Of a DNA stretch of 64,000 nucleotides, positions 26,503 through 36,521 are shown one piece after another. A program made the translations under genes and the position numbers. Under the pieces are notes generated by a model. The model was not told the DNA's origin, made no database searches, and saw only the letters and a program-made list of their open reading frames with translations. Numbering within the stretch: position 1 is the first letter of the stretch; every line of letters begins with the position of its first letter. The stretch comes from Faecalicatena orotica (GTDB taxonomy: Bacteria > Bacillota > Clostridia > Lachnospirales > Lachnospiraceae): NCBI RefSeq assembly GCF_003149245.1, contig NZ_QGDL01000005.1:124001-188000 (forward strand), read 5' to 3'.

Positions 26503-26529
26503 AATGTAGTTAGTGAAAAGGAGGATACT

Positions 26530-29500
26530 ATGTCATTACAGTTTATTTTCGGGAATTCCGGTGCAGGGAAGTCCTATTATTTATATCAGACGGTTATTGA
26601 AGAATCTATGAAGAATTCGGACCTGAATTATCTTGTTCTTGTTCCGGAGCAGTTTACGATGCAGACGCAGAAGGATCTGTGTACGATGCATCCCCGGCAT
26701 GGGATTATGAATATTGATATACTGAGCTTTGGAAGGCTGGCGCACCGTATCTTTGAGGAAACGGGAGGGGATACGAAGCGGGTGCTGGATGATGAGGGGA
26801 AGAATCTGATCCTGCGCAAGATTGCGGGGGATTATGAGGAGGACCTGAAGGTTTTGAAGGGGAATCTGAAGAAACAGGGGTATATCAGTGAGGTGAAGTC
26901 TGTTATTTCGGAGTTTACCCAGTATGGCATCGGGTTTGATGAGCTGGATGAGTTTATGGAGGAAATTGAGCCGGAGAGTTATCTTTACTATAAACTCCAG
27001 GATATCCGGAAGGTGTATGAAGGTTTTGAAGAGTATCTGGCGGATCAATATATTACAAAGGAGGAACTGCTGGATGTTTTGAGTGATGCGGTTCCGCAGT
27101 CTGCTCTTTTGAAGGATAGTGTGGTTGTGCTGGACGGGTTCACGGGATTTACCCCTGTGCAGAATAAGCTGCTCGGAGAACTGATGCGTGTCTGCAGGAA
27201 GGTTATGGTTACGGCGGTGCTGGATGGGCGGGAAGACCCATATGTGTACCAGCACCCTTACCAGCTTTTTGCGCTGAGCAAGCAGATGGTTACGAGTCTG
27301 GTGAAGATTGCCGGAGACTGCCATGTGGAGATTGAAGACGCGGTCTGTCTGTACAAGCGGCCCCTTTACCGCTTTAAAGACAACGAGGTGCTTGGATTTC
27401 TGGAGTCGGAAATCTTCCGGTATTCGAAGCGGCAGTATGAAAGGGAACAGGACGTGCTTACTGTGCATGCAGCCAGAAACCCGAAGAAAGAGGCGGAATA
27501 TACGGCCTCCCGGATCCGGTATCTGGTCAGGGAGAAAGGAATGCGTTACCGGGATATCGCGGTAATCGCCAGTGACCTGAATGCCTATGCCGTTTGTCTG
27601 GAAAAGGCCTGTGACAGTTATGGGATACCTGTGTTTATGGACCACAAGAAAAGCATTCTCCTGAATGCTTTTGTAGAATATTTAAGAAGCCTGCTGGCTA
27701 TGGCTGAACAGGGATTTTCTTATGAGAGTGTCTTCCGGTTTCTCCGGACACAGATGGCGGGATTTACCCACGAGGAAGTGGACCGGATGGAGAACTATGT
27801 GCTCGCCCTGGGCCTGAAAGGGTATAAGAAATGGCAGGGCGCATGGGTACGCCGGACGGCCGGGGTTGAGGAGGAAGAGCTTGCCACACTGAACCATCTG
27901 AGGGTCCGCTTTGTGGAAAATATAGATGCTTTGGTCTACGTACTAAAGCAGCGGCGAAAGACCGTGAAGGACATCACCGCCGCGATTTACACGTTTCTCG
28001 TAAAACAACAGTGCCAGATCCGGTTAAAGGAAATGGAAGACCGCTTTCAGGAGCAGGGGGAGCTTGCACTTGCCAAGGAGTATGCCCAGGTATACAGGAT
28101 CGTCATCGAACTGTTCGATAAGTTTGTAGAACTTCTGGGGGATGAGCAGATTTCCTTAAAAGAGTACTGTGAACTTCTGGATGCAGGGCTGGAAGAAGCA
28201 AAAGTCGGAGTCATCCCGCCCAGTCTTGACCAGGTGGTGATCGGCGATGTGGAGAGAACACGTTTAAAGGATGTAAAAGCCTTATTTTTCGTGGGGGCCA
28301 ATGACACACTCCTGCCGGGAAATCTGGGGCAGGGCGGGCTTTTGTCGGAGCGTGACAGGGAGCATTTTACGGAGAAAAAAATCGCACTCTCACCGGGATC
28401 AAAAGAAAAGACCTATATTCAAAAATTCTATTTATACATGAACCTGACCAAACCGACAGAATATCTGTCGCTCTCTTTCAGTAAAGTTTCGGCGGAAGGA
28501 AAAAGCCTCCGCCCAGCCTATCTGATTCAGGATATCAGGCGTCTGTACCCTGAACTGAAGATTGTGGATGAGGAGAAGATGGGACTTACGGATCAGGAGC
28601 TTACCCAAAAGACCGCAATGGAATACCTGATCGATGGTCTTCGCAGCCGTGCTTTCGGACTGAGCGGGGAATGGAAGGAACTCTATTCATGGTATATTGC
28701 CAGCGAAACACAGAACCGTCTGAAAGACAGCGGCAAAGGTGCGGCAGAGATGATGCTGGAAGCCGCGTTTTTCAGGAAAGAGCCGGACAGACTGACGAAA
28801 AAAGCGGCGGAACTTCTGTACGGTGATGCATCCAGATTCAGTGTCACCAGGCTGGAGCGTTTTGCATCCTGCGCTTATGCACATTTTCTCACATACGGGC
28901 TGCGGCTTTCAGAGAGGGAACAGTACCAGTTTGAGGCAATTGATCTCGGAAACATCGCACATCAGTCGATGGAACGGTTTGCCAGGAAGGCAGATGCAGG
29001 CAGGGTTACATGGCCGGATATGGATGAAAAGATGCGCACGCAGCTGATTGAAGAGAGTGTGGAGGAAAGTATTGTGGACTACGGAAATACGGTCCTTTTC
29101 AGCAGCGCGAGAAACGAGTATATGGTAACGAGGATTAAAAAACTGATCCACCGTTCCGTATGGGCACTGACAGAACAGCTTAAAAAAGGTGATTTTGTGC
29201 CGAGCGGTTATGAGATGAAATTTGGAAGCGGCAAGATCGACAGGATTGATACATGCGAGGACGAGAATAAAGTCTATGTGAAAGTCACGGACTACAAGAC
29301 CGGCTCCAAAAGTTTTGACATCACATCCTTTTACCACGGCCTGCAGATGCAGCTCCCGGTGTACCTCAATGCGGCGATGGACATCGAGAAAAAGCGCCAT
29401 CCCGGGCAGGAAATCCTGCCGGCCGGAGTTTTTTATTACCGCATGAAGGACCCCATAGTGGAGAAAGAGAAGAATGAGGTACTGTTGGAGGAAAAATTAC

Positions 29501-29913
29501 TGAAGGAGCTGAAGCTGGACGGACTTGTCAATGCAGACGATGCCGTAATTGAACATTTGGAGAAGGGATTGAGCGGGACCTCGAATCTGATCCCAGTCGG
29601 AAAAAATAAAGACGGAAGCCTGAACCGTTATTCTAAGGTGCTTGCTCCGGCAGAGTTTTCCACGTTGTTAGAGTATACGAAACAGAAAGAGCAGGAACTA
29701 AGAACACGGATCATGAACGGAGAGGCAGGGGCACGGCCGTTTGAAATGGGAAACAGTACTGGGTGTGACTACTGCGCTTACCGCGACATCTGCGGATTTG
29801 AGCCCGGACTGGAAGGATACGAGTATCAACGGCTCGAAAAGCTGAGTAAGGAAGAGGTTGTGGAACAGATGAAACAGAAAACAGGAAAGGAGGGTCAGGA
29901 AAATGGGCGTTAA
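26530..29913 (+). CDS. addB: ATP-dependent helicase/nuclease subunit B
   Basis: Subunit of the AddAB complex that resects double-strand DNA breaks for recombination, the Gram-positive counterpart of RecBCD. The 1127-residue length is typical. It begins with an ATP-binding motif FGNSGAGKSYYL. The C-terminal nuclease domain holds a DYKTGSK-type catalytic motif and the four-Cys iron-sulfur staple: one Cys in FASCAYAHFL, and CDYCAYRDIC near the end. AGGAGG lies 6-11 bases ahead of the ATG. It overlaps addA by 11 bases. Confidence 0.95.
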   Translation: MSLQFIFGNSGAGKSYYLYQTVIEESMKNSDLNYLVLVPEQFTMQTQKDLCTMHPRHGIMNIDILSFGRLAHRIFEETGGDTKRVLDDEGKNLILRKIAGDYEEDLKVLKGNLKKQGYISEVKSVISEFTQYGIGFDELDEFMEEIEPESYLYYKLQDIRKVYEGFEEYLADQYITKEELLDVLSDAVPQSALLKDSVVVLDGFTGFTPVQNKLLGELMRVCRKVMVTAVLDGREDPYVYQHPYQLFALSKQMVTSLVKIAGDCHVEIEDAVCLYKRPLYRFKDNEVLGFLESEIFRYSKRQYEREQDVLTVHAARNPKKEAEYTASRIRYLVREKGMRYRDIAVIASDLNAYAVCLEKACDSYGIPVFMDHKKSILLNAFVEYLRSLLAMAEQGFSYESVFRFLRTQMAGFTHEEVDRMENYVLALGLKGYKKWQGAWVRRTAGVEEEELATLNHLRVRFVENIDALVYVLKQRRKTVKDITAAIYTFLVKQQCQIRLKEMEDRFQEQGELALAKEYAQVYRIVIELFDKFVELLGDEQISLKEYCELLDAGLEEAKVGVIPPSLDQVVIGDVERTRLKDVKALFFVGANDTLLPGNLGQGGLLSERDREHFTEKKIALSPGSKEKTYIQKFYLYMNLTKPTEYLSLSFSKVSAEGKSLRPAYLIQDIRRLYPELKIVDEEKMGLTDQELTQKTAMEYLIDGLRSRAFGLSGEWKELYSWYIASETQNRLKDSGKGAAEMMLEAAFFRKEPDRLTKKAAELLYGDASRFSVTRLERFASCAYAHFLTYGLRLSEREQYQFEAIDLGNIAHQSMERFARKADAGRVTWPDMDEKMRTQLIEESVEESIVDYGNTVLFSSARNEYMVTRIKKLIHRSVWALTEQLKKGDFVPSGYEMKFGSGKIDRIDTCEDENKVYVKVTDYKTGSKSFDITSFYHGLQMQLPVYLNAAMDIEKKRHPGQEILPAGVFYYRMKDPIVEKEKNEVLLEEKLLKELKLDGLVNADDAVIEHLEKGLSGTSNLIPVGKNKDGSLNRYSKVLAPAEFSTLLEYTKQKEQELRTRIMNGEAGARPFEMGNSTGCDYCAYRDICGFEPGLEGYEYQRLEKLSKEEVVEQMKQKTGKEGQENGR

Positions 29914-32900
29914 GTGGACAAGCGAACAGCAGCAGGTCATTGATTTAAGAGAACGGAATATACTCGTTTCGGCAGCAGCAGGTTCCGGAAAGACGGCCGT
30001 TCTGGTAGAAAGAATCATCCAGATGCTTACAGATGCAGAGTATCCGGTGGATGTGGACAGGCTCCTCATCGTGACCTTTACCGAGGCTGCGGCCGCCGAG
30101 ATGAAAGAGAGAATCCGTGAGGCGATCGAAAAATCTCTGGAGGAACATCCTGAAAATGTACATCTCCAGCGTCAGGCAACTCTCATACACAGTGCCCAGA
30201 TCACAACTATACACAGCTTCTGCCTGTCGGTAATCCGTGACCATTTCCATGTGCTGGACATTGACCCGGGATTCCGCATCGCGGAAGAAGGGGAGCTGAA
30301 GCTTCTCAAGCAGGATGTTCTGGATGAACTGCTGGAAGAGCGCTACGCAGAAGGTGGGATTCCATTTCTGGAATTTGTCGAAAAGTTTGGGACGGGCAGG
30401 AATGACAGGAAGATTGAGGAAATTATCCTCAAACTATATGAATATTCCAGAAGTTATCCACAGCCAGACGCGTGGCTGGAAGGCTGTGCACAGGATTACA
30501 GGACCCACGGGGAAGACCTGGAAGAATCTGCATGTATGAGGCGCGTAAAGGAACTTGTCCGCCAGAAGGCGGGGGACATGCTTTCTATATTAGAAGAAGG
30601 GCTCGTGGTGTGCGATATGCCGGATGGCCCGTATATGTACGGGGACATGCTCGAAGCTGACCGGAGTGTGATTGGCCGGATAGCAGAGGCCGGTTCCTTT
30701 GAGGAAATGTATCAGGCAGTGGGGCAGACCACCTGGAAACGGCTCTCTGTGAAGAAAGATGAGTCTGTTGATGTGGATAAAAGAGAAAAAGTCAAGGCCA
30801 TGCGTGAAAAAGTCAAAAAAATGTGCAAAGACATGGCGGCTATGTACTTTTATGAAGAACCACAGGAAATCATGCAGGATATGCAGGAGGCGGCAGATTC
30901 GATGGCCGTTTTGTCAGGACTGGTACAGCAGTTCGGGGATCATTTTTCGGAGAAAAAACAGAGCAAAAATATGATTGACTTCAGCGATATGGAGCAGTTT
31001 GCATTGAAGATACTGACCGTTACAAAGGACGGGGAGCTTGTCCCGTCCCCGGTAGCCCGTGAATATCAGGAACAGTTCACAGAGGTCATGATCGACGAGT
31101 ATCAGGACAGCAACCTGATTCAGGAGGCAATCCTGACAAGTGTCTCTACCGTGAGCAGAGGGAAAAATAATGTGTTCATGGTCGGTGATGTGAAGCAGAG
31201 TATCTATCGGTTTCGTCTGTCAAGGCCGGAGCTGTTTATGGAGAAATACGACACTTACAGTCAAAAAGACAGCGACCGGCAGAGGATTGATCTACACAAG
31301 AACTTCAGAAGCCGGGAGGAAGTCTTAAGCAGTGTCAACTTTATTTTTGAACATATCATGCGGAAAGAATTGGGCGGAATACTCTATGATGAGCAGGCGG
31401 CACTTTATCCGGGGGCTGCTTACGACCCCCAGACAGATGAACGGGGGAACACAATCAATCAGGCCGAACTTCTGCTGGTGGATACGTCCGCGGACCAGAT
31501 ACCGGATGGGGTACGTGAGAATGCAGACGACAGCATGGATATTATAGAAGGGACCGGAAAACAGATGGAGGCCCGGGCTGTGGCAAAGCGCATCAAAGAG
31601 CTGATGCAGTCCGGCCGTGTTCTCGATAAGGCAACGGGAAATTACCGCACTCCCATGTATAAAGACATCGTGATTTTGACCAGAAGCATCAAAGGCTGGG
31701 CGGATGTGTTTGCCGAAGTACTCGGGGAGGAGGGAATACCGGCCTATGCGGGGAGCAGGGAGGGGTATTTTGAAACTTATGAGGTCAGCATTCTGCTGGA
31801 TTATCTCCAGATTCTGGATAACTTCCGTCAGGAACTTCCGCTGACGGCGGTGCTGACATCACCATTTGCAGGACTGGATGCACAACAGCTCGCAGATATC
31901 CGGAACACATTCCCGGAGGTCCCGTTTTATGATGCAGTCAACAGATATGCCTGTGAAGCATTGGAAAATGCAGGAGACGAAAGTGCTCACACAGAGGACG
32001 GACCAGAAATAAACTCTGAGATCAGAAAAAAACTTCAGCAGTTTTTAAAGGTGTACCGGCAGTTTCGCGATACCGTGCCATACACGGCAATCCATGAGCT
32101 TCTCTGGCATATTATTGAAGATACCGGCTACGGCATCTATATCGCGTCCATGCCAGGCGGTGCCCAGCGTATGGCAAATGTAGAGATGCTGGTAGAGAAA
32201 GCGTCGGCCTTCGAAGGTACCAGTTATAAGGGTCTTTTTAATTTTGTGCGCTATATTGAGCAGCTTCAGAAATACGACGTGGATTACGGGGAGGCGAATA
32301 TAGCAGATGAGCAGTCCGACACGGTGCGAATCATGACGATCCACAAGAGTAAAGGACTGGAATTCCCGATCGTGTTCGTTGCGGGGATGGGAAAACAGTT
32401 TAACACACAGGATGTAAAAGGCAGTATTGTGATCCACCCTGAGTGGGGAGTGGGAATTGATTCCATCGATCTGGAAAAACGGACAAAGATTCCGACAATT
32501 CTGAAAAAAGTGATTCAGGAAGAGATCACAAGGGAGAATCTCGGTGAAGAACTCCGGGTGCTCTATGTTGCCCTGACAAGGGCAAAGGAAAAACTAATCA
32601 TGACGGCGCAGCTTCCCCATGCCCGGGAAGTACTGGAAAAATTAAGCGCAGACCCGCGGCAGGGAAAGCAGACAGAGGCCCTTCCGTACTACATGCTGGC
32701 CAGTGCCCGGTCTTATCTGGACTGGGTCCTTCCGCTGGTTCCATTGGTTACGGAGGAAATCCCTCTGGAAGTCCGTATAGAAGACTGCTGGAATCTGTCT
32801 GTGAATGAAACCGCGGACAGAAAAGCCGAAGAAATAGCAAAAGACGTGCTTCAGCACTGGGATACTGGGAAAGTTTATCATGAACAGCTTGGAAATCAAT

Positions 32901-33592
32901 TGAAGGAACAATTGGGGTATATTTACCCGTATGAGCTGGAAGGAAAACTGAAGCTTAAGTTTACCGTATCTGAGTTAAAGAAACGTGCCTACCTCGAAGA
33001 AGAGCCGGCAGAGGAGTTATACAAAGAGGCTGAGGTCGTACCTCTTCTCCCCGGATTTCTGAAAGAGGAAGCCGAACTCAGCGGTGCATCCCGGGGAAGC
33101 GCTTACCACAGGCTGCTCGAGCTTCTGGATTTCAGACAACAATATAATGAAGAAACACTGGGGCAGGAGATCGAAAGGCTGGCAAAAGAAGGCAGACTTT
33201 CCGAAGACATGGCGCAGTGTATACGCATAGCAGACATACTGGGCTTCCTGAACTGTGAAAGCGGGCAGAGAATGCATCAGGCCGCTGCCAGAAATCAGCT
33301 AAGAAAAGAGCAGCCGTTCGTGCTGGGCGTAAAAGCCGAAGAAATCTATCCCGAAGAACAAAGTGGCGAGACCATCCTTGTTCAGGGAATCATAGACGTA
33401 TATTTTGAAGAAGACGGTGCCCTGACCGTGCTCGACTACAAGACCGACAAGGTGCGTACTGCGTTGGAGCTCAAAGAAAAATACCATGCCCAGCTCGACT
33501 ACTACGCTCAGGCATTGGAGCAGCTTCTCGGAAAGAAAGTGAAAGAAAAAATTATCTATTCATTCACCCTGAAAAAAGAAATTCAGGTTTAA
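29903..33592 (+). CDS. addA: ATP-dependent helicase/nuclease subunit A
   Basis: Superfamily 1A helicase with a C-terminal RecB-type nuclease, 1229 residues. Visible motifs are the Q-motif WTSEQQQVI, Walker A AAAGSGKTAVL, Walker B IDEYQDSN, the late helicase motifs (TIHKSKGLEFPIVF, LYVALTRAKEKL) and nuclease VLDYKTDKV. It unwinds DNA and cuts the 3'-ended strand, while AddB cuts the other and recognises Chi. GGAGG lies inside the addB end, and the overlap couples the two subunits. Confidence 0.96.
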   Translation: MGVKWTSEQQQVIDLRERNILVSAAAGSGKTAVLVERIIQMLTDAEYPVDVDRLLIVTFTEAAAAEMKERIREAIEKSLEEHPENVHLQRQATLIHSAQITTIHSFCLSVIRDHFHVLDIDPGFRIAEEGELKLLKQDVLDELLEERYAEGGIPFLEFVEKFGTGRNDRKIEEIILKLYEYSRSYPQPDAWLEGCAQDYRTHGEDLEESACMRRVKELVRQKAGDMLSILEEGLVVCDMPDGPYMYGDMLEADRSVIGRIAEAGSFEEMYQAVGQTTWKRLSVKKDESVDVDKREKVKAMREKVKKMCKDMAAMYFYEEPQEIMQDMQEAADSMAVLSGLVQQFGDHFSEKKQSKNMIDFSDMEQFALKILTVTKDGELVPSPVAREYQEQFTEVMIDEYQDSNLIQEAILTSVSTVSRGKNNVFMVGDVKQSIYRFRLSRPELFMEKYDTYSQKDSDRQRIDLHKNFRSREEVLSSVNFIFEHIMRKELGGILYDEQAALYPGAAYDPQTDERGNTINQAELLLVDTSADQIPDGVRENADDSMDIIEGTGKQMEARAVAKRIKELMQSGRVLDKATGNYRTPMYKDIVILTRSIKGWADVFAEVLGEEGIPAYAGSREGYFETYEVSILLDYLQILDNFRQELPLTAVLTSPFAGLDAQQLADIRNTFPEVPFYDAVNRYACEALENAGDESAHTEDGPEINSEIRKKLQQFLKVYRQFRDTVPYTAIHELLWHIIEDTGYGIYIASMPGGAQRMANVEMLVEKASAFEGTSYKGLFNFVRYIEQLQKYDVDYGEANIADEQSDTVRIMTIHKSKGLEFPIVFVAGMGKQFNTQDVKGSIVIHPEWGVGIDSIDLEKRTKIPTILKKVIQEEITRENLGEELRVLYVALTRAKEKLIMTAQLPHAREVLEKLSADPRQGKQTEALPYYMLASARSYLDWVLPLVPLVTEEIPLEVRIEDCWNLSVNETADRKAEEIAKDVLQHWDTGKVYHEQLGNQLKEQLGYIYPYELEGKLKLKFTVSELKKRAYLEEEPAEELYKEAEVVPLLPGFLKEEAELSGASRGSAYHRLLELLDFRQQYNEETLGQEIERLAKEGRLSEDMAQCIRIADILGFLNCESGQRMHQAAARNQLRKEQPFVLGVKAEEIYPEEQSGETILVQGIIDVYFEEDGALTVLDYKTDKVRTALELKEKYHAQLDYYAQALEQLLGKKVKEKIIYSFTLKKEIQV

Positions 33593-33596
33593 AATA

Positions 33597-33653
33597 GGCG
33601 GCTGAATCACTATTCTGCACACCCGCAGGGGGCACAGCAATGATTCAGCCGCC
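33597..33653 (+). terminator. Long hairpin after addA
   Basis: A 13-bp perfect stem, GGCGGCTGAATCA with TGATTCAGCCGCC, around a 31-base loop. Only an A-run follows on the + strand. It probably marks the 3' end of the addBA transcript or a weak terminator. Confidence 0.55.
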
Positions 33654-33681
33654 AAAAAAACTACAAGAGAGGAGAACGATA

Positions 33682-33957
33682 GTGCAGCATAAATACATCA
33701 TCATATACATGATACTAATAAACCTCATTACCTTTTTCACTTACGGTGCCGACAAACAAAAAGCCAGAAAAAACAAATGGCGCATTCCTGAAAATACCCT
33801 TATCCTACTTGCCCTCTCCGGCGGCTCCATAGGGGCATACCTCGCAATGCAGACCTTCCGTCACAAAACCCAAAAAATCAAATTCAAAATCGGAATCCCC
33901 ATAATCATACTGCTTCATGCCGCCCTTCTGGTACGGTTCATACTGTTTTATTCATAA
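33682..33957 (+). CDS. DUF1294 membrane protein
   Basis: A 91-residue protein with an N-terminal helix (IIIYMILINLITFFTYG), a basic loop ADKQKARKNKWRIPE and two further hydrophobic segments, matching the DUF1294 family often found alone in Firmicutes. The open frame extends to 33640 inside the hairpin, but AGAGGAG places the start at the GTG at 33682. Function unknown. Confidence 0.75.
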   Translation: MQHKYIIIYMILINLITFFTYGADKQKARKNKWRIPENTLILLALSGGSIGAYLAMQTFRHKTQKIKFKIGIPIIILLHAALLVRFILFYS

Positions 33958-33996
33958 AAATCTTCCAAAGATTCCTAAAGATATTCTAAAGGTTTA

Positions 33997-34106
33997 TAAT
34001 AATGATTGACAGATGATATTATACATAATATAATATAGAAAAATAAATAATATTAATGAGTTCGTAATATTAAGCACATGATAATATTAAAAGATTCATA
34101 ATACTA
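33997..34106 (+). promoter_or_regulatory. 17-bp phased TAATATTA operator array of the padR operon
   Basis: The palindrome TAATATTA occurs exactly at 34048, 34065 and 34082, with TAATACTA at 34099. Weaker matches continue the same 17-bp step upstream: TAATATAG at 34031, TGATATTA at 34014 and TAATAATG at 33997. The array covers the -10 box and the whole leader up to the ribosome binding site. It is a good candidate for PadR autoregulation. Confidence 0.7.
34006..34034 (+). promoter_or_regulatory. Consensus sigma-A promoter of the padR operon
   Basis: TTGACA at 34006-34011, a 17-base spacer and TATAAT at 34029-34034: a full consensus match embedded in the operator array. Confidence 0.85.
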
Positions 34107-34124
34107 TGATAAGGGAGTGATTAT

Positions 34125-34448
34125 ATGGTATTTAACACCGGTGCAGCACTGTTGGATGCAATTGTCCTTGCGGTTGTCTCCAGAGAAAGTGAAGGTACTT
34201 ACGGTTATAAAATTACCCAGGACGTACGCAGGGCGATTGATGTATCGGAATCAACGCTGTATCCCGTACTGAGGCGTCTTCAGAAGGATGAATGCCTGGA
34301 AGTTTATGACAGACAGTTTGACGGCCGCAACAGGAGATACTATAAAGTAACAGAAAAGGGAATGGCACAGCTGAATTTGTACAGAGTTGAATGGAAGACT
34401 TATTCGAACAAGATTAACGAGATATTTGAGGGAGGTGTAACGGCATGA
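34125..34448 (+). CDS. PadR-family transcriptional regulator
   Basis: A 107-residue winged-helix repressor. The core YGYKITQDVRRAIDVSESTLYPVLRRLQKDE-type region (about residues 24-55) is the PadR signature, followed by a C-terminal dimerisation helix. AAGGGAG precedes the ATG. Its last 4 bases overlap the DUF1700 gene (ATGA), and phased palindromes in front suggest it represses its own operon. Confidence 0.92.
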   Translation: MVFNTGAALLDAIVLAVVSRESEGTYGYKITQDVRRAIDVSESTLYPVLRRLQKDECLEVYDRQFDGRNRRYYKVTEKGMAQLNLYRVEWKTYSNKINEIFEGGVTA

Positions 34449-35224
34449 GTCGAAAAGAATTTATGGATAGGCTTGAGGCATTGCTGGCAGTAATTCCGGC
34501 GGAGGAGAGAAGTGAGGCTCTTCAGTTTTATACGGATTACTTTGAAGATGCCGGGGAAGAGAATGAGGCACAGGTGATAAAAGAACTAGGAAGCCCGGAG
34601 CAGGTAGCTGCGATGATCAAAGCTGATTTAAAGGGTGATAACAGTGACAGCGGTGAATTTACGGAACATGGATACTCAGATTCCAGATTTGACCAGAAAA
34701 ACAACCCGGTACCGAGGCCGAACCGTTATAAGAGGGCAGAGGGCGGCTATACCTACCACAGTACAGACGGCGGCCAGTCATATGGAAAGCAGGGCTACGG
34801 CAGTGATTCATATAAGAACGGGGAAGAATACAAAGAAGGGCCCAGAACAAGCAAGACGTTAAAAATTGTTCTGATTATCCTGATCGCTCTGGCGGTTATC
34901 CCTGTAGGATGGCCGATCCTGCTCGGTATCGTGGGAATCTGCATCGGACTTGTATGTGCCTCGTTTGGACTGTTCGCCGGATTAGTTATAGGTGCCCTGG
35001 TATTGATGGGAGCGGGACTTTTCATCTTTATTCTGGGCCTGACCAAGATAATTGCTGCACTTCCGGTTGCACTTTTGACAAGCGGATCAGGATTAATCAT
35101 CTTTATTCTGGGCCTGATTGCCGTTGTAGCGTCGGTCAGACTCTGCTTTATAGTATACCCGGCAATTTTCAGATGCATTGTGAATATCTGCAGATGGCCG
35201 TTCCACAGAAAGGCGGTGTCATAA
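34445..35224 (+). CDS. DUF1700 membrane protein
   Basis: A 259-residue protein. The N-terminal 60 residues (FMDRLEALLAVIPAEERSEALQFYTDYFED) are the DUF1700/HAAS-like helical domain that commonly follows PadR regulators. A Gly/Tyr/Ser-rich hydrophilic linker (about 65-135) precedes four hydrophobic helices. It is coupled to padR. In other Firmicutes such proteins interact with the partner regulator or sense the envelope; that role is inferred. Confidence 0.85.
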   Translation: MSRKEFMDRLEALLAVIPAEERSEALQFYTDYFEDAGEENEAQVIKELGSPEQVAAMIKADLKGDNSDSGEFTEHGYSDSRFDQKNNPVPRPNRYKRAEGGYTYHSTDGGQSYGKQGYGSDSYKNGEEYKEGPRTSKTLKIVLIILIALAVIPVGWPILLGIVGICIGLVCASFGLFAGLVIGALVLMGAGLFIFILGLTKIIAALPVALLTSGSGLIIFILGLIAVVASVRLCFIVYPAIFRCIVNICRWPFHRKAVS

Positions 35225-35227
35225 CCA

Positions 35228-36142
35228 ATGAAAAAAGGATGGAAGATTTTCTGGATTGTGTGTATATCTGTTTTAGGCGCAGGCATCGTATTATGTATTG
35301 CAGGCACTATTATGGGGGCTACGCTGTCGGAAGTCCGCAGTGCCTACGGAACAGAGGAATACTACAGACACGGAGTTTTATGGTACCATAATAATTGGGA
35401 AGATTACGACGATTACGATCATTATGACATGGAAGACCATGAGGACTATTACGATGGAGAATCGCATGTGTCAGCGTCTGGACAGGATGTGCATAACTTT
35501 CAGGGAATCAGAGAAATTGATCTGGAGCTCAGTTACATGCAGGTAGTTGTCAAGGAAGGCAGTGGTGATTCAGTCATAGTAGACACAAGTGATGTAAATG
35601 AAAAGCTGAAAGACCGCCTGATTCTGGAACAGGAAGACGGTGAATTGAAAATAGAAGATCAAACAACTCATAACCTATGGAAAAAAATCAGCATAAAAGA
35701 TGCAGGGACAATGGTCATTCAGGTTCCGAAGGACAGGGCCCTGGAAGATGTATCGCTGGAAGTAGGCGCGGGCCAGCTTTCAATAGAAAGTATAAATGCC
35801 GGGTGCCTGGATCTCAATGTGTCGGCAGGCAGGGCAGTTGTGAAGCAGTTTGAAGTAAAGGATCTCAATGTTGACTGTGGTGCCGGTGAGGCAAAATTAT
35901 CTGGGACCGTAACACGCAATTCAGAAATTGAGTGCGGGGTAGGCCGTATAGAACTCGCCCTGACAGACGGTCAAAACGATTATGATTATGAATTAGACTG
36001 TGGTATAGGCCAGTTGAAAGTGGGAAATGACAGCTACACCGGTCTGAGCAATAAGCGCCATATAGACAATGGCACCGGCAAAAAAATGGAGATAGACTGC
36101 GGTATAGGAGAAATAGAAGTATCCTTCGGAGCATCATTATAA
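35228..36142 (+). CDS. DUF4097 putative surface beta-helix protein
   Basis: A 304-residue protein with an N-terminal signal anchor (IFWIVCISVLGAGIVLCIAG), an Asp/Tyr/His-rich acidic stretch near residues 55-85, and then DUF4097-type repeats with recurring Gly (VGAGQLSIES, CGAGEAKLSG, CGIGQLKVG). These fold into a right-handed beta structure outside the membrane. It follows DUF1700 by 3 bases in the PadR operon. The acidic His/Asp stretch could bind metal, which is only a guess. Confidence 0.82.
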   Translation: MKKGWKIFWIVCISVLGAGIVLCIAGTIMGATLSEVRSAYGTEEYYRHGVLWYHNNWEDYDDYDHYDMEDHEDYYDGESHVSASGQDVHNFQGIREIDLELSYMQVVVKEGSGDSVIVDTSDVNEKLKDRLILEQEDGELKIEDQTTHNLWKKISIKDAGTMVIQVPKDRALEDVSLEVGAGQLSIESINAGCLDLNVSAGRAVVKQFEVKDLNVDCGAGEAKLSGTVTRNSEIECGVGRIELALTDGQNDYDYELDCGIGQLKVGNDSYTGLSNKRHIDNGTGKKMEIDCGIGEIEVSFGASL

Positions 36143-36211
36143 AGTCCCCTGTCCTTTGCAGTTACGGGAGAACCAATCACATTTAGTATCAATAATAGAG
36201 GAGGAATCATT

Positions 36212-36400
36212 ATGTCACAGAAAAAATTATACCGTTCAAGAAGCAACCGCATGATTTGTGGAGTATGTGGAGGCGTAGGGGAGTACTTCAATATTGACGC
36301 AACTCTGGTACGTCTGTTGTTAGTCCTGCTGGGCTGTACAGGGTCAGGGATTGTGGCGTATTTTATAGCCGCTATCATCATTCCGGATGAGCCGGTTTAA
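36212..36400 (+). CDS. PspC-domain protein
   Basis: A 62-residue protein with the PspC pattern: basic KKLYRSRSNRMICGVCGGVGEYF followed by one or two hydrophobic helices. PspC proteins belong to phage-shock/envelope-stress modules and pair here with the PadR-DUF1700-DUF4097 genes. GAGGAGG precedes the ATG. A strong terminator follows. Confidence 0.88.
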   Translation: MSQKKLYRSRSNRMICGVCGGVGEYFNIDATLVRLLLVLLGCTGSGIVAYFIAAIIIPDEPV

Positions 36401-36480
36401 TACAAAGCATCTTGAAAACAGGCGCTGTGCCAGATGGACTACGGTAAACGGCACAGTATAATATCAGGATATGAAACATA

Positions 36481-36521
36481 AAAATCCGCCGCGGGAAGCA
36501 AACGGTTCCGCGGCGGTTTTT
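36481..36521 (+). terminator. Terminator of the PadR operon
   Basis: CCGCCGCGG pairs with CCGCGGCGG (36486-36494 with 36508-36516), flanked by AAAA and a run of five T. Its symmetry could also stop transcription from the other side. Confidence 0.9.

Noticed and set aside
26219-26509. Open frame of 96 codons on the + strand in the ABC-F leader
   Set aside because: It runs antisense through the promoter and through the palindromic repeat, with no binding site; the leader elements explain the region better.
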